A DNA stretch of 62,348 nucleotides from HK-STAS-PATE-36 sp964610345 (GTDB lineage Bacteria; Patescibacteriota; Saccharimonadia; Saccharimonadales; JAGQNJ01): contig CAZSVQ010000001.1 in the NCBI GenBank assembly GCA_964610345.1, positions 1-62,348 of the forward strand, read 5' to 3'. Position numbers and translations under genes: made by a program. Below the pieces are notes generated by a model. It was not told the origin of the DNA. It searched no databases and worked only from the letters and a program-made list of their open reading frames with translations. The stretch's first letter is position 1. Each line of letters opens with the position of its first letter. Below are positions 8,691 to 17,968 of this stretch, in pieces.

Positions 8691-9302
8691 ATGGAACCAG
8701 CAGAATTGAAGGCAGAGGACGCAGCAAAACTGTCCGCAACCGGTAAAAAATATTTTAAATTCATAGAGTTTGACAGTGATGAGAATTTAATTTGCGAAAT
8801 ACGTAAACATTATGTCGGGCTATTCTTTATATATTTTACTGGTATTAGTATTACATTTATTGTGGTAATTATGTTTGGCTTAATTGGGTTCTCGGATATT
8901 TTAAGTTCAGGTTTAAGCGGTACTGGCGCACCATCTGGGTCAATAAAGTCGTTAGCAGTGGTTGGCGGTATTATTTTCGTAATGTTTATTTTAATTGCCA
9001 TGACCATCCAGGCAATACTTTATACAAACAATGTAATATTTGTAACTTCCGAAAAAATTGCCCAAGTACTGTATATTAATTTGTTTAATAGAAAAATTTC
9101 ACAGCTCAGCATTGGAGACGTGCAAGACGTAACCGTTACCCAAAAAGGAGTTTTGGCGCATATGTTTAATTACGGTACGTTAGTTATAGAAACGGCAGGC
9201 GAGCAACAAAACTACTTGTTTACGTATATTCCAGACCCGTATATGCATTCTAAAGCTATTGTTGGCGCACACGAACGCAATCTAGTTAATTACGGCAATT
9301 AG
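8691..9302 (+). CDS. Membrane protein with bacterial PH-like domain
   Basis: 203 aa. Two membrane helices (about 42-66 and 83-107) are followed by a cytoplasmic beta-rich domain with the pattern NNVIFVTSEKIAQVLYINLFNRKISQLSIGDVQDVTVTQ, read here in pieces, which is characteristic of the DUF304/bPH2 family. A short soluble N-terminus precedes the helices. The function is unknown. It ends one base before the convergent pilus operon. Confidence 0.6.
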   Translation: MEPAELKAEDAAKLSATGKKYFKFIEFDSDENLICEIRKHYVGLFFIYFTGISITFIVVIMFGLIGFSDILSSGLSGTGAPSGSIKSLAVVGGIIFVMFILIAMTIQAILYTNNVIFVTSEKIAQVLYINLFNRKISQLSIGDVQDVTVTQKGVLAHMFNYGTLVIETAGEQQNYLFTYIPDPYMHSKAIVGAHERNLVNYGN

Positions 9303-9303
9303 A

Positions 9304-9603
9304 TTATTCTTGGAACGGGTTGTCGCGAGATTGCTCAAACAAAGCTTTAACATCAACATTGGCTGATTGTAATTGTTCTACTTGTTTTACGGCTGACTCA
9401 TCAATATTAATTGGCTGACTTTTACTTGACTTTTCACTAATTACATCTTCACTAGGTTCGCGACTCGCCAAAGTCCTGATTCTAAACACCAAAAACCCGA
9501 ACACGCCCAAACTGACCAAAACGAATATAAGCACAGCGTATTTTTTCGCAAACGCTAAATATTTAATTAAAAATGGTTTAATGTTTTGTAAGTCTAGTTT
9601 CAT
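9304..9603 (-). CDS. Small single-pass protein at the end of the pilus operon
   Basis: 99 aa with one membrane helix (about 22-45) and a charged C-terminal region ending NPFQE. It overlaps pilO by 4 bases and takes the place that PilP has in Gram-negative pilM-N-O-P operons. I see no PilP domain and no lipobox, so it is only a positional counterpart, possibly a lineage-specific pilus assembly subunit. Confidence 0.6.
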   Translation of the reverse strand: MKLDLQNIKPFLIKYLAFAKKYAVLIFVLVSLGVFGFLVFRIRTLASREPSEDVISEKSSKSQPINIDESAVKQVEQLQSANVDVKALFEQSRDNPFQE

Positions 9604-10235
9604 GGTTTTAAAAATAAATTTACGGTTAATGAAAAGGTCAATTGTGGATTATTGCCTGACGATGTCTTAGGGTCAATTTTAATGCTAGTAACTTGGGCGG
9701 TTCGACGATTCTTTTCTAGCTTTGATAAAAAGCTTATGAATTGATAATAATTCACAGAACCTTCTGGCGCAATATTAGCTTCTAAGCTATATACACCGTT
9801 CATGCCTTGCACCGGCTTTGCCTGGCTAATTGGATTAGGCGCCGGTTGTGTAGTTTGTTGGGTTTGGTTCTCGCTACTTGGTGGCGGTGCAACTTTAGTG
9901 CCAAGATTAGATGCCGGGAAGGTAACACTTTTGATTTTAAAACCACTTTCTTCCGCTAAAGCGATAATTTCGCGAGTAACTCGGGCTTGGTCTTTATCTT
10001 GGGGCACAATTGTTTGGGTTAGCTCCTCAAGGTTTTTGTACTTTTCTATATTTTGCTTAGCCTTAGCTAAAGAAATTACTTGGTTTTCTAAAACTTCATT
10101 AGTAGCTTTTAAATCTACCAGTTTGTTTGACTGCTCGACCAGCATTTTATTGCCCATATAAATTAATGCGAAAATGCCAAGTGCAGCAGTACAAATTAGC
10201 CCAACCATAATATAAAAAACACGCTTAGTGGTCAT
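9600..10235 (-). CDS. pilO: Type IV pilus inner-membrane protein PilO-like
   Basis: 211 aa. An N-terminal membrane helix (about 8-28), a coiled coil (about 30-75) and a C-terminal ferredoxin-like domain (about 140-211, with VNYYQFISFLSKLEKN) are the PilO plan. In the pilus alignment complex PilN and PilO form a heterodimer that links PilM to the rest of the machine. A proline/glutamine-rich linker at about 115-140 is longer than usual. It overlaps pilN by 4 bases. Confidence 0.8.
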   Translation of the reverse strand: MTTKRVFYIMVGLICTAALGIFALIYMGNKMLVEQSNKLVDLKATNEVLENQVISLAKAKQNIEKYKNLEELTQTIVPQDKDQARVTREIIALAEESGFKIKSVTFPASNLGTKVAPPPSSENQTQQTTQPAPNPISQAKPVQGMNGVYSLEANIAPEGSVNYYQFISFLSKLEKNRRTAQVTSIKIDPKTSSGNNPQLTFSLTVNLFLKP

Positions 10236-10828
10236 TGCTTGTCCTTGTTGTTTTGGTTAGTAAACGAAAACGGATTGTTTTTGGTAAACAGGGCTCGTAA
10301 AATTACCTTACATGGGTACTCCGGATTAGTAGTGCTATCGCAATTAACGGATACAATGTCTACCTTATCAAATAATTTGTTGTTTGGGTCTGCTAAATTA
10401 ACCTGGACCTGAGTTGCTGTATTTTGGTCGCGCGCATCAGCCGTTAAATCAATGCCACCCTCAACTTTGCTTATCTCTATATCTGATAATACTGAGTTTT
10501 CAGGCATAACGGCTCCAACTTGTTTAATAAGTTCAGAAAAAATTATTTGCTTTGAAAGCACTTGAACTATTAATTTTAAATTACCAGAAATATTCCCTAC
10601 AGTTTTAAGTGTACCCTCTAAGTCTTTATCTTTAAGCTCTTTTTCGATGTTAGCATTGGCGGTTGCATATTTTTTTGACTCTGATTTTAGGTAGGCTTGT
10701 CCAATACCTAAAGTAACAACAGTAAGAGTCAAGATAGCAAAAAGTCCTGATAGCCATTTTAAAAGTATAGTATTACGACGGGCATATTTAATGGATTTCT
10801 TGTGATCATAAGGGCTCAGGTTAATCAT
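10232..10828 (-). CDS. pilN: Type IV pilus inner-membrane protein PilN-like
   Basis: 198 aa. It begins MINLSPYDHKK, the conserved cytoplasmic PilN tail that docks onto PilM, followed by one helix (about 24-46), a coiled coil, and the fold around FSELIKQVGAVMPENSVLSD (about 95-115). It overlaps pilM by 4 bases, so pilM, pilN and pilO are translationally coupled. Confidence 0.85.
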   Translation of the reverse strand: MINLSPYDHKKSIKYARRNTILLKWLSGLFAILTLTVVTLGIGQAYLKSESKKYATANANIEKELKDKDLEGTLKTVGNISGNLKLIVQVLSKQIIFSELIKQVGAVMPENSVLSDIEISKVEGGIDLTADARDQNTATQVQVNLADPNNKLFDKVDIVSVNCDSTTNPEYPCKVILRALFTKNNPFSFTNQNNKDKQ

Positions 10829-11895
10829 ACAAATGGCTCCTCTGGCCTCAGTAGAGCCAAGCCAGCAGAAGTTATGTAAACACCTTCATCACCAGATGGG
10901 GGTAATGCTAGGTTGCCAAATGATATTGTACTCCATGGGTCATATGTTCTAACAGGCAAGCGTAATTGGTCGGTAAGATGGTCGCTTAGGCCAGGAATAT
11001 TTGCGCCTCCACCCAGAAGTACAACTTGGCCAATTTCTTTCTTGTTGTCAGTTATACGTTCTTCGTAATAACGTACCATGCGCTTGACCTCTTTAATAAT
11101 GTCGTCTATTAATGGCTTAAGAGCTTGTTTTATTTCTGATTGTTTTTTGCTGACATTTAAACCGTAACGAGTTTTAATGGTACGTGCTTCTTGGGGTGAT
11201 ATGTCCAGAGCTTGTTTAATAGCATCGGTATAATGGTCACCGCCACCGGTAACAGTGCCAGTTACCACTAGAGCTTCGTCATAAACTGTAATATCTGTTG
11301 AGTTAGCACCAAAATCAATTAGGACTGTTGGGACTTTGTGTTGATCTGTGTAGCCAAAAAGACGGTTTGAGGCACTGGTGGTGGGCTCCATGGCCACAAC
11401 TTCAAGACCCAATATTCTAGCTAAGTCCATGTATGAATCAATAATTTTTCTTTGGACAGCGACTGTTAATATTCTGTATTGACTATCTTGCATGCCTAAA
11501 ATGGAGTAGTCAGTGTAAAGTTCCTCAATTGCTGATGGGAGATATTGTTGGGTTTCTGTAGTGACGGCATCAGGGATATCTTTTATGTCAATATCTTTCG
11601 GTAGATTTATAATTCTCGAAAAAGTGTATGCAGCTGGAACGGATAATACAACACGATTGGTAGATATATCTCCAATGATCCCTTCTTGAAACATTTTTTG
11701 AATACTGCCAGCCACTGGTTCGTGTTTAAGGATAATGCCACTGGCAATGCAAGTCTCATCAAAATCAGCTATGCCATAGCCAGCAATCTGATATTGTTTT
11801 TTGTGAGTATCAAGCTGGACAACTTTAATACTGCTGGATCCAATATCCATACCAAACAAAGGCCGATCTTGATAAAAATATATAGTATCACTCAT
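10825..11895 (-). CDS. pilM: Type IV pilus actin-like protein PilM
   Basis: 356 aa with FtsA/actin-type nucleotide-binding motifs: FGMDIGSSSIKVVQL at the N-terminus, VLIDFGANSTDITV (about 190) and VVLLGGGANIPGL (about 292). PilM is the cytoplasmic platform of the pilus alignment complex and binds the PilN tail. It heads the pilM-pilN-pilO-small-gene unit. A terminator lies between the pilin and this gene, so it may have its own promoter in 11896-11955. Confidence 0.92.
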   Translation of the reverse strand: MSDTIYFYQDRPLFGMDIGSSSIKVVQLDTHKKQYQIAGYGIADFDETCIASGIILKHEPVAGSIQKMFQEGIIGDISTNRVVLSVPAAYTFSRIINLPKDIDIKDIPDAVTTETQQYLPSAIEELYTDYSILGMQDSQYRILTVAVQRKIIDSYMDLARILGLEVVAMEPTTSASNRLFGYTDQHKVPTVLIDFGANSTDITVYDEALVVTGTVTGGGDHYTDAIKQALDISPQEARTIKTRYGLNVSKKQSEIKQALKPLIDDIIKEVKRMVRYYEERITDNKKEIGQVVLLGGGANIPGLSDHLTDQLRLPVRTYDPWSTISFGNLALPPSGDEGVYITSAGLALLRPEEPFV

Positions 11896-11959
11896 AATAA
11901 GCCATAAGCATTATAATTTAGTATATCAATTTATAGAGCTAAAAGATAATAAGGAATTA

Positions 11960-11997
11960 AAAAACTCCGCTCGGGTTTTTATACGAACGGAGTTTTT
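11960..11997 (-). terminator. Terminator between pilin gene and pilM
   Basis: Arms AAAAACTCCGCTCG (11960-11973) and CGAACGGAGTTTTT (11984-11997) form a stem flanked by A and T runs, so it can act on both strands. On the - strand it follows the pilin stop by about 17 nt and would raise pilin mRNA over the downstream pilM-N-O messages. Confidence 0.8.
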
Positions 11998-12013
11998 AGT
12001 ATATGCACTTAGA

Positions 12014-12472
12014 CTAGTTGTTTAGGCTGGTCTTGCTGTAAGTGCTGCTGCCTTCGATTTGACCTTCAAGAGTAGCCGTCAAAGTGTAGCCAGTACAGTC
12101 AGTAGTTGTATTGTCACAACCACTAGGTGTTACTGCGTAGGCATATGAGTTAGCTGCTGGTGCTGCAACGAGTGTTTGTCCAGCGCCTTTTGGATCTTGA
12201 AGTGCTTCTGCATCCAGACCCTTCATATTGGCACTTCTAAATGTTGCATCGTTAACGTTTGTTAGTGTTGGGTAACGACCATTTTGAGCATAGTAAGCCT
12301 CTAGCTGACCGTGAAGTGCCTTAATGTCTGTTTGTCGTTCAGTATCACGACCTTTTTGTTGGATGCCGTTAAAGGTTGTGATGACAAGAGCTGCCAAGAT
12401 ACCAATAACAACGATCACGATTAGAAGTTCTACGATTGTAAAACCTTGTTGTTTTTTGTGTAGTGAAGTCAT
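12014..12472 (-). CDS. Type IV pilin (major-pilin-like)
   Basis: 152 aa prepilin. A short basic leader ends KKQQG, then FTIVELLIVIVVIGILAALV, the class III signal with F at +1 and E at +5 of the mature protein. After the long helix come LEAYYAQNGRYPTL and a C-terminal domain with a cysteine pair (GCDNTTTDCTG), as in type IVa pilins. AAGGAGGG sits before the ATG, and a good promoter and a terminator enclose the gene, as expected of the abundant subunit. The prepilin peptidase is not in the window. Confidence 0.92.
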   Translation of the reverse strand: MTSLHKKQQGFTIVELLIVIVVIGILAALVITTFNGIQQKGRDTERQTDIKALHGQLEAYYAQNGRYPTLTNVNDATFRSANMKGLDAEALQDPKGAGQTLVAAPAANSYAYAVTPSGCDNTTTDCTGYTLTATLEGQIEGSSTYSKTSLNN

Positions 12473-12539
12473 AAGGACCCACCCTCCTTTTTATTTGATT
12501 TACTTTATGACGGGATACTTTTGTATCCAGCTGAGCCCA

Positions 12540-12569
12540 ATTATATACATAAGTAATATGTAATGGCAA
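12540..12569 (-). promoter_or_regulatory. Sigma-70-type promoter of the pilin gene
   Basis: On the - strand: TTGCCA (12569-12564), an 18-nt spacer and TATAAT (12545-12540). It reads toward the pilin ATG at 12472 and leaves a leader of about 60 nt. Confidence 0.65.
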
Positions 12570-12584
12570 GTACTATTTTACTTC

Positions 12585-13799
12585 TTAGCCACCGATATTT
12601 TTACTGAGTGAGGCTATTGGGCCCATAACACTAGCCGCAATCAAACCAACTACGCTCCCAAGTACAATAATCATAATTGGTTCAATTATAGAACTTAGCC
12701 CATCAACAGTAGTCGCAACCTCTTCTTCATAAAAATCAGCTACTTTAACTAAGATGGTATCAATTTGGCCAGTTTCTTCACCAACAGCCAGCATTTGCGA
12801 GACGATTGGGGGGAAATGAGAATCTGCACCCAAACTATCAGATAATTGTCTGCCATTTTTTACCTCTTTTGCGGCTTCTTGTAGTTCTTTTTCAAACACT
12901 TTATTGCCAATAGCCGCACCTGTTACATCTAGAGCATCTAATACACCAACACCAGCCGCCATTAATGAGGCAAAAGTTCGGGCAAATCTAGCAATGGCGA
13001 TCTTCATAACTACCGTTTTAATTATTGGAATTTTGAGCAATAATACATGAAATTGATATTTACCCTTAGGTGTTTTGATATAACGTCTTAAAATGAAAAC
13101 TAATATTATGGTAGCAACTACTATTAATGGGGCGTTACTACGCATGAAATCACTTACAGCAATCATGGCTTGGGTGTATATAGGCAACTGGGCATCCTCG
13201 CCCCCTAGATCGGTTAAGATCTGGCTAATTTTAGGGATTATAAACACCATAATTCCAAAAAAGGCCGCAACTGTAACAGTTAAGATAACAACTGGGTAGG
13301 TCATAGCACTTTTGACTTTTTTACGCATACTAGAATCTCGTTCAATTTGCGACGCCAATCGTTTTAAGATTTCATCTAAAATACCACCAGCTTCCCCGGC
13401 TTTGACCATGTTTACATAAACGTCAGAGAAAACATCCGGGTACTTGGCAAAACCATCAGCTAAAGGCAGGCCACCTTCGACATTCTTTGATATATCGCCA
13501 ATGATAGATTTAAATTTTTTGTTTGGCGCTTGAGCTTGCAATGTAGCTAAAGCTCGTGATAGAGGCACGCCAGCCGAAACCATAGTGGATAATTGCCTAG
13601 TAAACACCGCCAAATCTTTAATGCCAACTTTTTGCCCAAGTGGAATTTTAAAGCCACGGCTAGATTTATGTTTTTTGACGATAATTGGGTGGGCACCTTG
13701 TTTTTTAAGGCTAGCAATGGCTGCCTCTTTACTGCGAGCAGTTAATGTGCCAGATAATGTTTTGCCATCTTTGCTAGCTGTAAAAGAAAATTCTTCCAT
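12585..13799 (-). CDS. pilC: Type IV pilus inner-membrane platform protein PilC
   Basis: 404 aa. It has an N-terminal MEEFSFTASKDGKTLSG part and two GspF domains (about 68-190 and 270-395), with the family motifs FTRQLSTMVSAGVPL and GEAGGILDEILKRLA. Three membrane helices are visible. PilC is the platform turned by the PilB ATPase to add pilins. It lies 6 nt after pilB. Confidence 0.94.
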   Translation of the reverse strand: MEEFSFTASKDGKTLSGTLTARSKEAAIASLKKQGAHPIIVKKHKSSRGFKIPLGQKVGIKDLAVFTRQLSTMVSAGVPLSRALATLQAQAPNKKFKSIIGDISKNVEGGLPLADGFAKYPDVFSDVYVNMVKAGEAGGILDEILKRLASQIERDSSMRKKVKSAMTYPVVILTVTVAAFFGIMVFIIPKISQILTDLGGEDAQLPIYTQAMIAVSDFMRSNAPLIVVATIILVFILRRYIKTPKGKYQFHVLLLKIPIIKTVVMKIAIARFARTFASLMAAGVGVLDALDVTGAAIGNKVFEKELQEAAKEVKNGRQLSDSLGADSHFPPIVSQMLAVGEETGQIDTILVKVADFYEEEVATTVDGLSSIIEPIMIIVLGSVVGLIAASVMGPIASLSKNIGG

Positions 13800-13805
13800 A
13801 TAACC

Positions 13806-15620
13806 CTATGCTTCCCTCGTTACTCTTAAAATTTCCTCAATACTGGTTTGGCCCCGCAGTGCCTTAACAAAACCATCCATCTGCATCGTCAGCATACCTT
13901 CTTTAATTGCTTGCTGTTCAATTACTTCACTAGTTGCATTGCCGACAATTAATTTTTGTACGCTATTGGTGTTCTCTAAAACTTCATAAATACCCATCCG
14001 ACCCTTATAGCCAGTATGGCTACAAGCATCACAGCCACCGTCGTGAGCCTTCCAAAGGTGTTGTATAGCTGTCTCACTGGTGGCTAGTTCACTGGTGTTC
14101 CGGGCTTTTTTGTTATCGGTTGTAATTTGACCAATGCCGGCTTCTAGTGCCGATTGTTCAAGTTGGTGGATCCAGGCAAATTTTTCTGGGCTGTCAATGT
14201 GGAATGATTCTTTTAGTTGGCTTAAGATTTCGTTATCTGGCTCTACCTTTTCTTTGCACTCGATACAAAGTTTACGGATCAGGCGTTGCCCAACCACGGC
14301 TCGTATGGTTGAGGCTATTAAAAATGGTTCAACTTCCATGTCTAATAAACGTGGCAGAGAAGTCGCTGCATTGTTGGTGTGCAGAGTAGAGAAAACTAGG
14401 TGCCCAGTTAGCGCAGCCTGAATTGCTAAATCGGCTGTTTCGCCGTCACGAATCTCGCCTACCATAATTACGTTTGGGTCTTGGCGGAGCAGGGCTCTAA
14501 GGCCATTGACAAAGGTCATGCCCGCCACCGGGTTAACTTGGGTTTGGTTGGCACCAGTAACGCGGTATTCCACAGGGTCTTCCACAGTAGAAATGTTTAC
14601 AGTTGGTTTGTTTAAAATGCTTAAGATACTAAATAAACTAGTAGATTTACCTGAGCCGGTCGGGCCAGTTACCAAAATCATGCCATAAGGTTGGATGATA
14701 GCCCGATTTATTGTGTCAAGTGACCCGTCCCAGTAACCAAGCTCTTCAAGACCTTGAGCTTTAGTGGATTCATCCAAAATACGCATTACAACTTTTTCAC
14801 CATCCATGATTGGCAAGGTAGAAACACGCAAGGCAAACAGTTTGCCACTAACTTGTATTTTAAATCGGCCATCTTGCGGTGCTCGACGTTCATCAATTTT
14901 AAGATTAGATAAAATTTTGATTCGTGATACCAGCGCAGCCATGACTTTTTTAGGTAGCTTATTGGCTTCTCGTAATACTCCATCAACACGGTAGCGCACA
15001 GATACATAATCTTCTCTTGGTTCAATATGGATATCGCTAGCTCCAGCTTTTACTGCATACTCAATCAATAAATTCACGGTTTGGGCTGTCGGCGAATCTT
15101 CGGCTAAGTCTTCAGCGCTTACTTCTTCAGTGTCTTCTTCATCCTTGCCTTCGCTTCCTATAACTTTGGTTAGTTCGCTGCCAATGTTACCCCGGTATTG
15201 GTCAAGAGCTGTTTGAATATTACTTTTAGTTGCAAGATGAATTTTTATTTTTGAACCAAGCTGTTTTTGGAGAAGGTTTACGGCTTCGATATCGTCTGGG
15301 TCTTCCATGGCAAGGAGCTTGTTGCCCTCATCGTCAGCACCAAAAACAATTACTTTATATTGCCCGGCTAACCGCTCGGGGATTTGTTGGAGCACTTCAC
15401 TGGGGATTTCTTTAGGGTTTAGCTCTATAAATGGAATGTCAATTTCCCCGGCGTAAAGCTTAGTCAAATCTTTTTCAGATATATAATTGCTTTTTACAGC
15501 CAAATCTTGCAGAGGTTGTTTGCCGTCAACTGCCTGTTGCCTTAAAGTGGCAAGCTCATCAGTAGTGATTTCTGATGCACTTTGTAGATACTTTTCGACT
15601 AATTCATCACTTATTTTCAT
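13806..15620 (-). CDS. pilB: Type IV pilus extension ATPase PilB (GspE family)
   Basis: 604 aa. The N-terminal GspE/MshEN domain (about 1-150) is followed by the ATPase. Walker A is GPTGSGKSTS (about 320), the Asp box region is around VEDPVEYR, and the Walker B/His box reads MVGEIRDGETADLAIQAALT then FSTLHTN. A zinc-finger-like set of cysteines is present (CIECKEK and CDACSHTGYKG), typical of PilB. It heads the - strand pilus operon. No retraction ATPase PilT is in the window. Confidence 0.95.
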   Translation of the reverse strand: MKISDELVEKYLQSASEITTDELATLRQQAVDGKQPLQDLAVKSNYISEKDLTKLYAGEIDIPFIELNPKEIPSEVLQQIPERLAGQYKVIVFGADDEGNKLLAMEDPDDIEAVNLLQKQLGSKIKIHLATKSNIQTALDQYRGNIGSELTKVIGSEGKDEEDTEEVSAEDLAEDSPTAQTVNLLIEYAVKAGASDIHIEPREDYVSVRYRVDGVLREANKLPKKVMAALVSRIKILSNLKIDERRAPQDGRFKIQVSGKLFALRVSTLPIMDGEKVVMRILDESTKAQGLEELGYWDGSLDTINRAIIQPYGMILVTGPTGSGKSTSLFSILSILNKPTVNISTVEDPVEYRVTGANQTQVNPVAGMTFVNGLRALLRQDPNVIMVGEIRDGETADLAIQAALTGHLVFSTLHTNNAATSLPRLLDMEVEPFLIASTIRAVVGQRLIRKLCIECKEKVEPDNEILSQLKESFHIDSPEKFAWIHQLEQSALEAGIGQITTDNKKARNTSELATSETAIQHLWKAHDGGCDACSHTGYKGRMGIYEVLENTNSVQKLIVGNATSEVIEQQAIKEGMLTMQMDGFVKALRGQTSIEEILRVTREA

Positions 15621-15709
15621 TGCAATAAATCTCCGGCATCAGAAAAATCAGTAGTTAAATTACACAGATTTTTGTATTTCATATATTACCCAAGTTCATA
15701 GTTAAGCTT

Positions 15710-15715
15710 ATTATA
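15710..15715 (-). promoter_or_regulatory. TATAAT box upstream of pilB
   Basis: TATAAT on the - strand, about 90 nt before the pilB ATG. No convincing -35 box is seen. Confidence 0.4.
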
Positions 15716-15879
15716 ACCAAGAAACGTAACCATAACCAGTACCTAGTTTTTGGTGTCTCAACTCTCTTATGCTAAACTAAAACCATAAGCACGAACCCTG
15801 TTATCTATTACTATGGTCGTACAAACAAATTACTATTACTACCACTATCACAATATCTCTATAGGTACCAACATCTAAT

Positions 15880-16680
15880 ATGCCTAGATTACCCATACCC
15901 GGTAGTGATGGTGGTCAGTGGGGAGATATCCTCAACGAATACTTAAGTGTCTCCCATAACAATGACGGCACCATAAAACCCTCAGCCCTACCACCATCAC
16001 AACCAAACAATGGCGCTACCGGCGCCACTGGCCCAATAGGCACAATTGGCTCAACCGGTGCTAACGGCCCAATTGGAGCTACTGGAGCCACCGGAGCCAC
16101 CGGTGCCACCGGCCCAGACGGAGCAACTGGTACTCAAGGTATTCAAGGCATCCCTGGACCCCAAGGCCCTACTGGCTCACCAGGTGCTACCGGAAGCCAA
16201 GGCAGCACTGGTGTCTCTGGCTCAACCGGAAGTACTGGATCTACCGGCCCCCAAGGGGCTACTGGCGCCACTGGTCAAGGAGGATTAATCGCAATTCAGT
16301 CGTATAATCCAGCGTCATTACAAACTATGACTGCCAGTGCTGTAGACACGGATATAGATGCTACTAATCTGGCAGTTACTTTTACCGTTCCTGCCTCGGG
16401 GAGTGTGCTGGTTGTTTTATCTGGTATGGCAAGACGAGAATCGTCCTCTGCTTACCTGCAATGGACAGTACGAGCTTCTGTGACGACAATTGCCGTTCAA
16501 GCGGTTGTGCTTGAGTATACTGCAGAGTCACGTGTTTCTGCCAGAATACTTGTCACTGGCCTCACTCCAGGAGCCTCAATAACTTACAAATGGGGCCATA
16601 AGGTTATTTCAGGTGTTGGTCGCACCAAGTATGGCGGAGATGCTGGATCTGCTGTTATTGAAGTATGGGCGGCGCCTTAA
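15880..16680 (+). CDS. Collagen-like protein with LPIPG N-terminal module
   Basis: 266 aa. Residues 1-38 form a module beginning MPRLPIPGSDGGQWGD with SVSHNNDGTIK, shared with the proteins at 31246 and 48261. Residues about 44-140 are uninterrupted Gly-X-Y triplets rich in GAT and GPQ, i.e. a collagen triple-helix region. A beta-rich C-terminal head (about 145-266) follows, perhaps a trimerising or binding domain. There is no signal peptide. Collagen stalks with globular heads are known from phage tail fibres and from bacterial surface proteins. A terminator follows. Confidence 0.8.
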   Translation: MPRLPIPGSDGGQWGDILNEYLSVSHNNDGTIKPSALPPSQPNNGATGATGPIGTIGSTGANGPIGATGATGATGATGPDGATGTQGIQGIPGPQGPTGSPGATGSQGSTGVSGSTGSTGSTGPQGATGATGQGGLIAIQSYNPASLQTMTASAVDTDIDATNLAVTFTVPASGSVLVVLSGMARRESSSAYLQWTVRASVTTIAVQAVVLEYTAESRVSARILVTGLTPGASITYKWGHKVISGVGRTKYGGDAGSAVIEVWAAP

Positions 16681-16797
16681 GGCCCCAAAACAAACCCCCG
16701 GTTGGTAAAAAATATTCGGAGGACAGTCCTCATGAAAGTTTGAAATGTTGCATAATAGTCTTGTGCGATCAGTTCAACCGCTATGTAACATAAGAAT

Positions 16798-16836
16798 AAG
16801 CCCAGTCAATGATTTAGGTAGTCTGGGCTTTTTTTG
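16798..16836 (+). terminator. Rho-independent terminator after the collagen-like gene
   Basis: Stem AAGCCCAG (16798-16805) / CTGGGCTT (16823-16830) followed by a T run. It separates the collagen-like gene from recA. Between 16681 and 16797 there is only a small GAGGAC/GTCCTC palindrome. Confidence 0.85.
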
Positions 16837-16899
16837 GGATGCTTCCGCACATGGATTTTTATTATATTGGCGTAACCACTTTTTGTTTGGCAAAAATGC

Positions 16900-16905
16900 T
16901 ATACT
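16900..16905 (+). promoter_or_regulatory. -10 box (TATACT) of recA
   Basis: TATACT lies about 46 nt before the recA GTG. I see no LexA-type operator around it. Confidence 0.45.
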
Positions 16906-16951
16906 ATTAAAACACAAATAATAGTTTTCTAGGACGGAGAAGGGGATCAAC

Positions 16952-17965
16952 GTGGCAGATAAAAAGGATTCAAAGGTACAAGAATCGGGTAAGACTCAGG
17001 CATTGGGCTTGGCGCTCGATAATATTGAAAAGCAGTTTGGCAAAGGGTCAATTATGCGCCTGGGCGATGCTCACAAAGCGGTAGTGGAATGTATTCCAAC
17101 CGGTAGTTTAGCTCTAGACTTGGCGCTTGGTGGCGGCCTGCCAAAGGGGCGGATTATTGAAATTTACGGCCCAGAAAGCTCTGGTAAAACTACTTTAGCG
17201 TTACACGCAATTGCCGAGGTTCAAAAATCCGGTGGTACAGCAGCTTTTATTGATGCCGAGCACGCACTTGACCCAGCTTACGCTAAACGCCTTGGCGTAA
17301 AAACTGATAGCCTACTAATTTCTCAGCCTGATAACGGTGAGCAAGCGCTAGAGATTACAGAAACATTGGTTCGCTCTAATGCGGTTGACTTAGTTGTTGT
17401 GGATTCTGTCGCTGCCTTGGTGCCACGGGCAGAAATTGAGGGTGATATGGGAGATAGTCACATGGGCTTACAGGCTCGGCTTATGAGCCAGGCTCTCCGT
17501 AAGCTTACTGGTGTGATTAACCGCTCTAAAACCACAGTTATTTTTATTAATCAAATCCGCATGAAGATTGGTGTAATGTTTGGCAATCCAGAAACAACCA
17601 CCGGCGGTAATGCACTTAAATTTTATGCATCTGTGCGCATGGATATCCGCCGTGTTAGCCAAATCAAACAAGGCGAAGAAATTATTGGAAACCATTGCCG
17701 AGTAAAGGTAGTTAAAAACAAAATTGCCCCTCCGTTTAGACAGGCAGAATTTGACATTATGTATAATAAAGGCATTAGCCGTTCTGGCGATGTGTTAGAC
17801 CTTGGCGTACAATATGATATTGTAGAAAAATCTGGCGCATGGTTTGCGTATGGTGGCAGTAAGATTGGCCAAGGCCGAGAAGCATCTAAAAAATACCTAG
17901 AAGATAACCCAAAAATCATGGAAGAAGTTGCCAAAAAAGTCACCGAAACTTCCAACAAGGAATAG
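16952..17965 (+). CDS. recA: Recombinase RecA
   Basis: 337 aa. RecA forms filaments on single-stranded DNA and drives strand exchange. Walker A is GPESSGKTTLALHA (about 70), and MRLGDAHK, LVVVDSVAALVPRAEIEG and INQIRMKIGVMFGNPETTTG are diagnostic. The start is GTG, preceded by a purine-rich GGAGAAGGGG ribosome site. The C-terminus is short, with a modest acidic tail. It is followed by a small hydrolase gene and recX. Confidence 0.98.
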   Translation: MADKKDSKVQESGKTQALGLALDNIEKQFGKGSIMRLGDAHKAVVECIPTGSLALDLALGGGLPKGRIIEIYGPESSGKTTLALHAIAEVQKSGGTAAFIDAEHALDPAYAKRLGVKTDSLLISQPDNGEQALEITETLVRSNAVDLVVVDSVAALVPRAEIEGDMGDSHMGLQARLMSQALRKLTGVINRSKTTVIFINQIRMKIGVMFGNPETTTGGNALKFYASVRMDIRRVSQIKQGEEIIGNHCRVKVVKNKIAPPFRQAEFDIMYNKGISRSGDVLDLGVQYDIVEKSGAWFAYGGSKIGQGREASKKYLEDNPKIMEEVAKKVTETSNKE

Positions 17966-17968
17966 CAA

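Noticed and set aside
15880..15910. LPIPG as a sortase cleavage motif
   Set aside because: It is at the N-terminus, with no helix and basic tail after it; sortase signals are C-terminal.
16010..16280. Tandem repeat that might be a CRISPR array
   Set aside because: The repeats are in-frame collagen triplets without spacer structure. No CRISPR array or cas gene was seen anywhere.
16046..16288. Other-frame ORFs inside the collagen and glycine-rich genes
   Set aside because: Repetitive GC-richer triplets keep all frames open; the chosen frames give the Gly-X-Y pattern and conserved N-terminal modules.
16681..16797. SOS box or ncRNA gene upstream of recA
   Set aside because: No LexA-type palindrome and no recognisable RNA family; only a short GAGGAC/GTCCTC palindrome and the terminator are visible.
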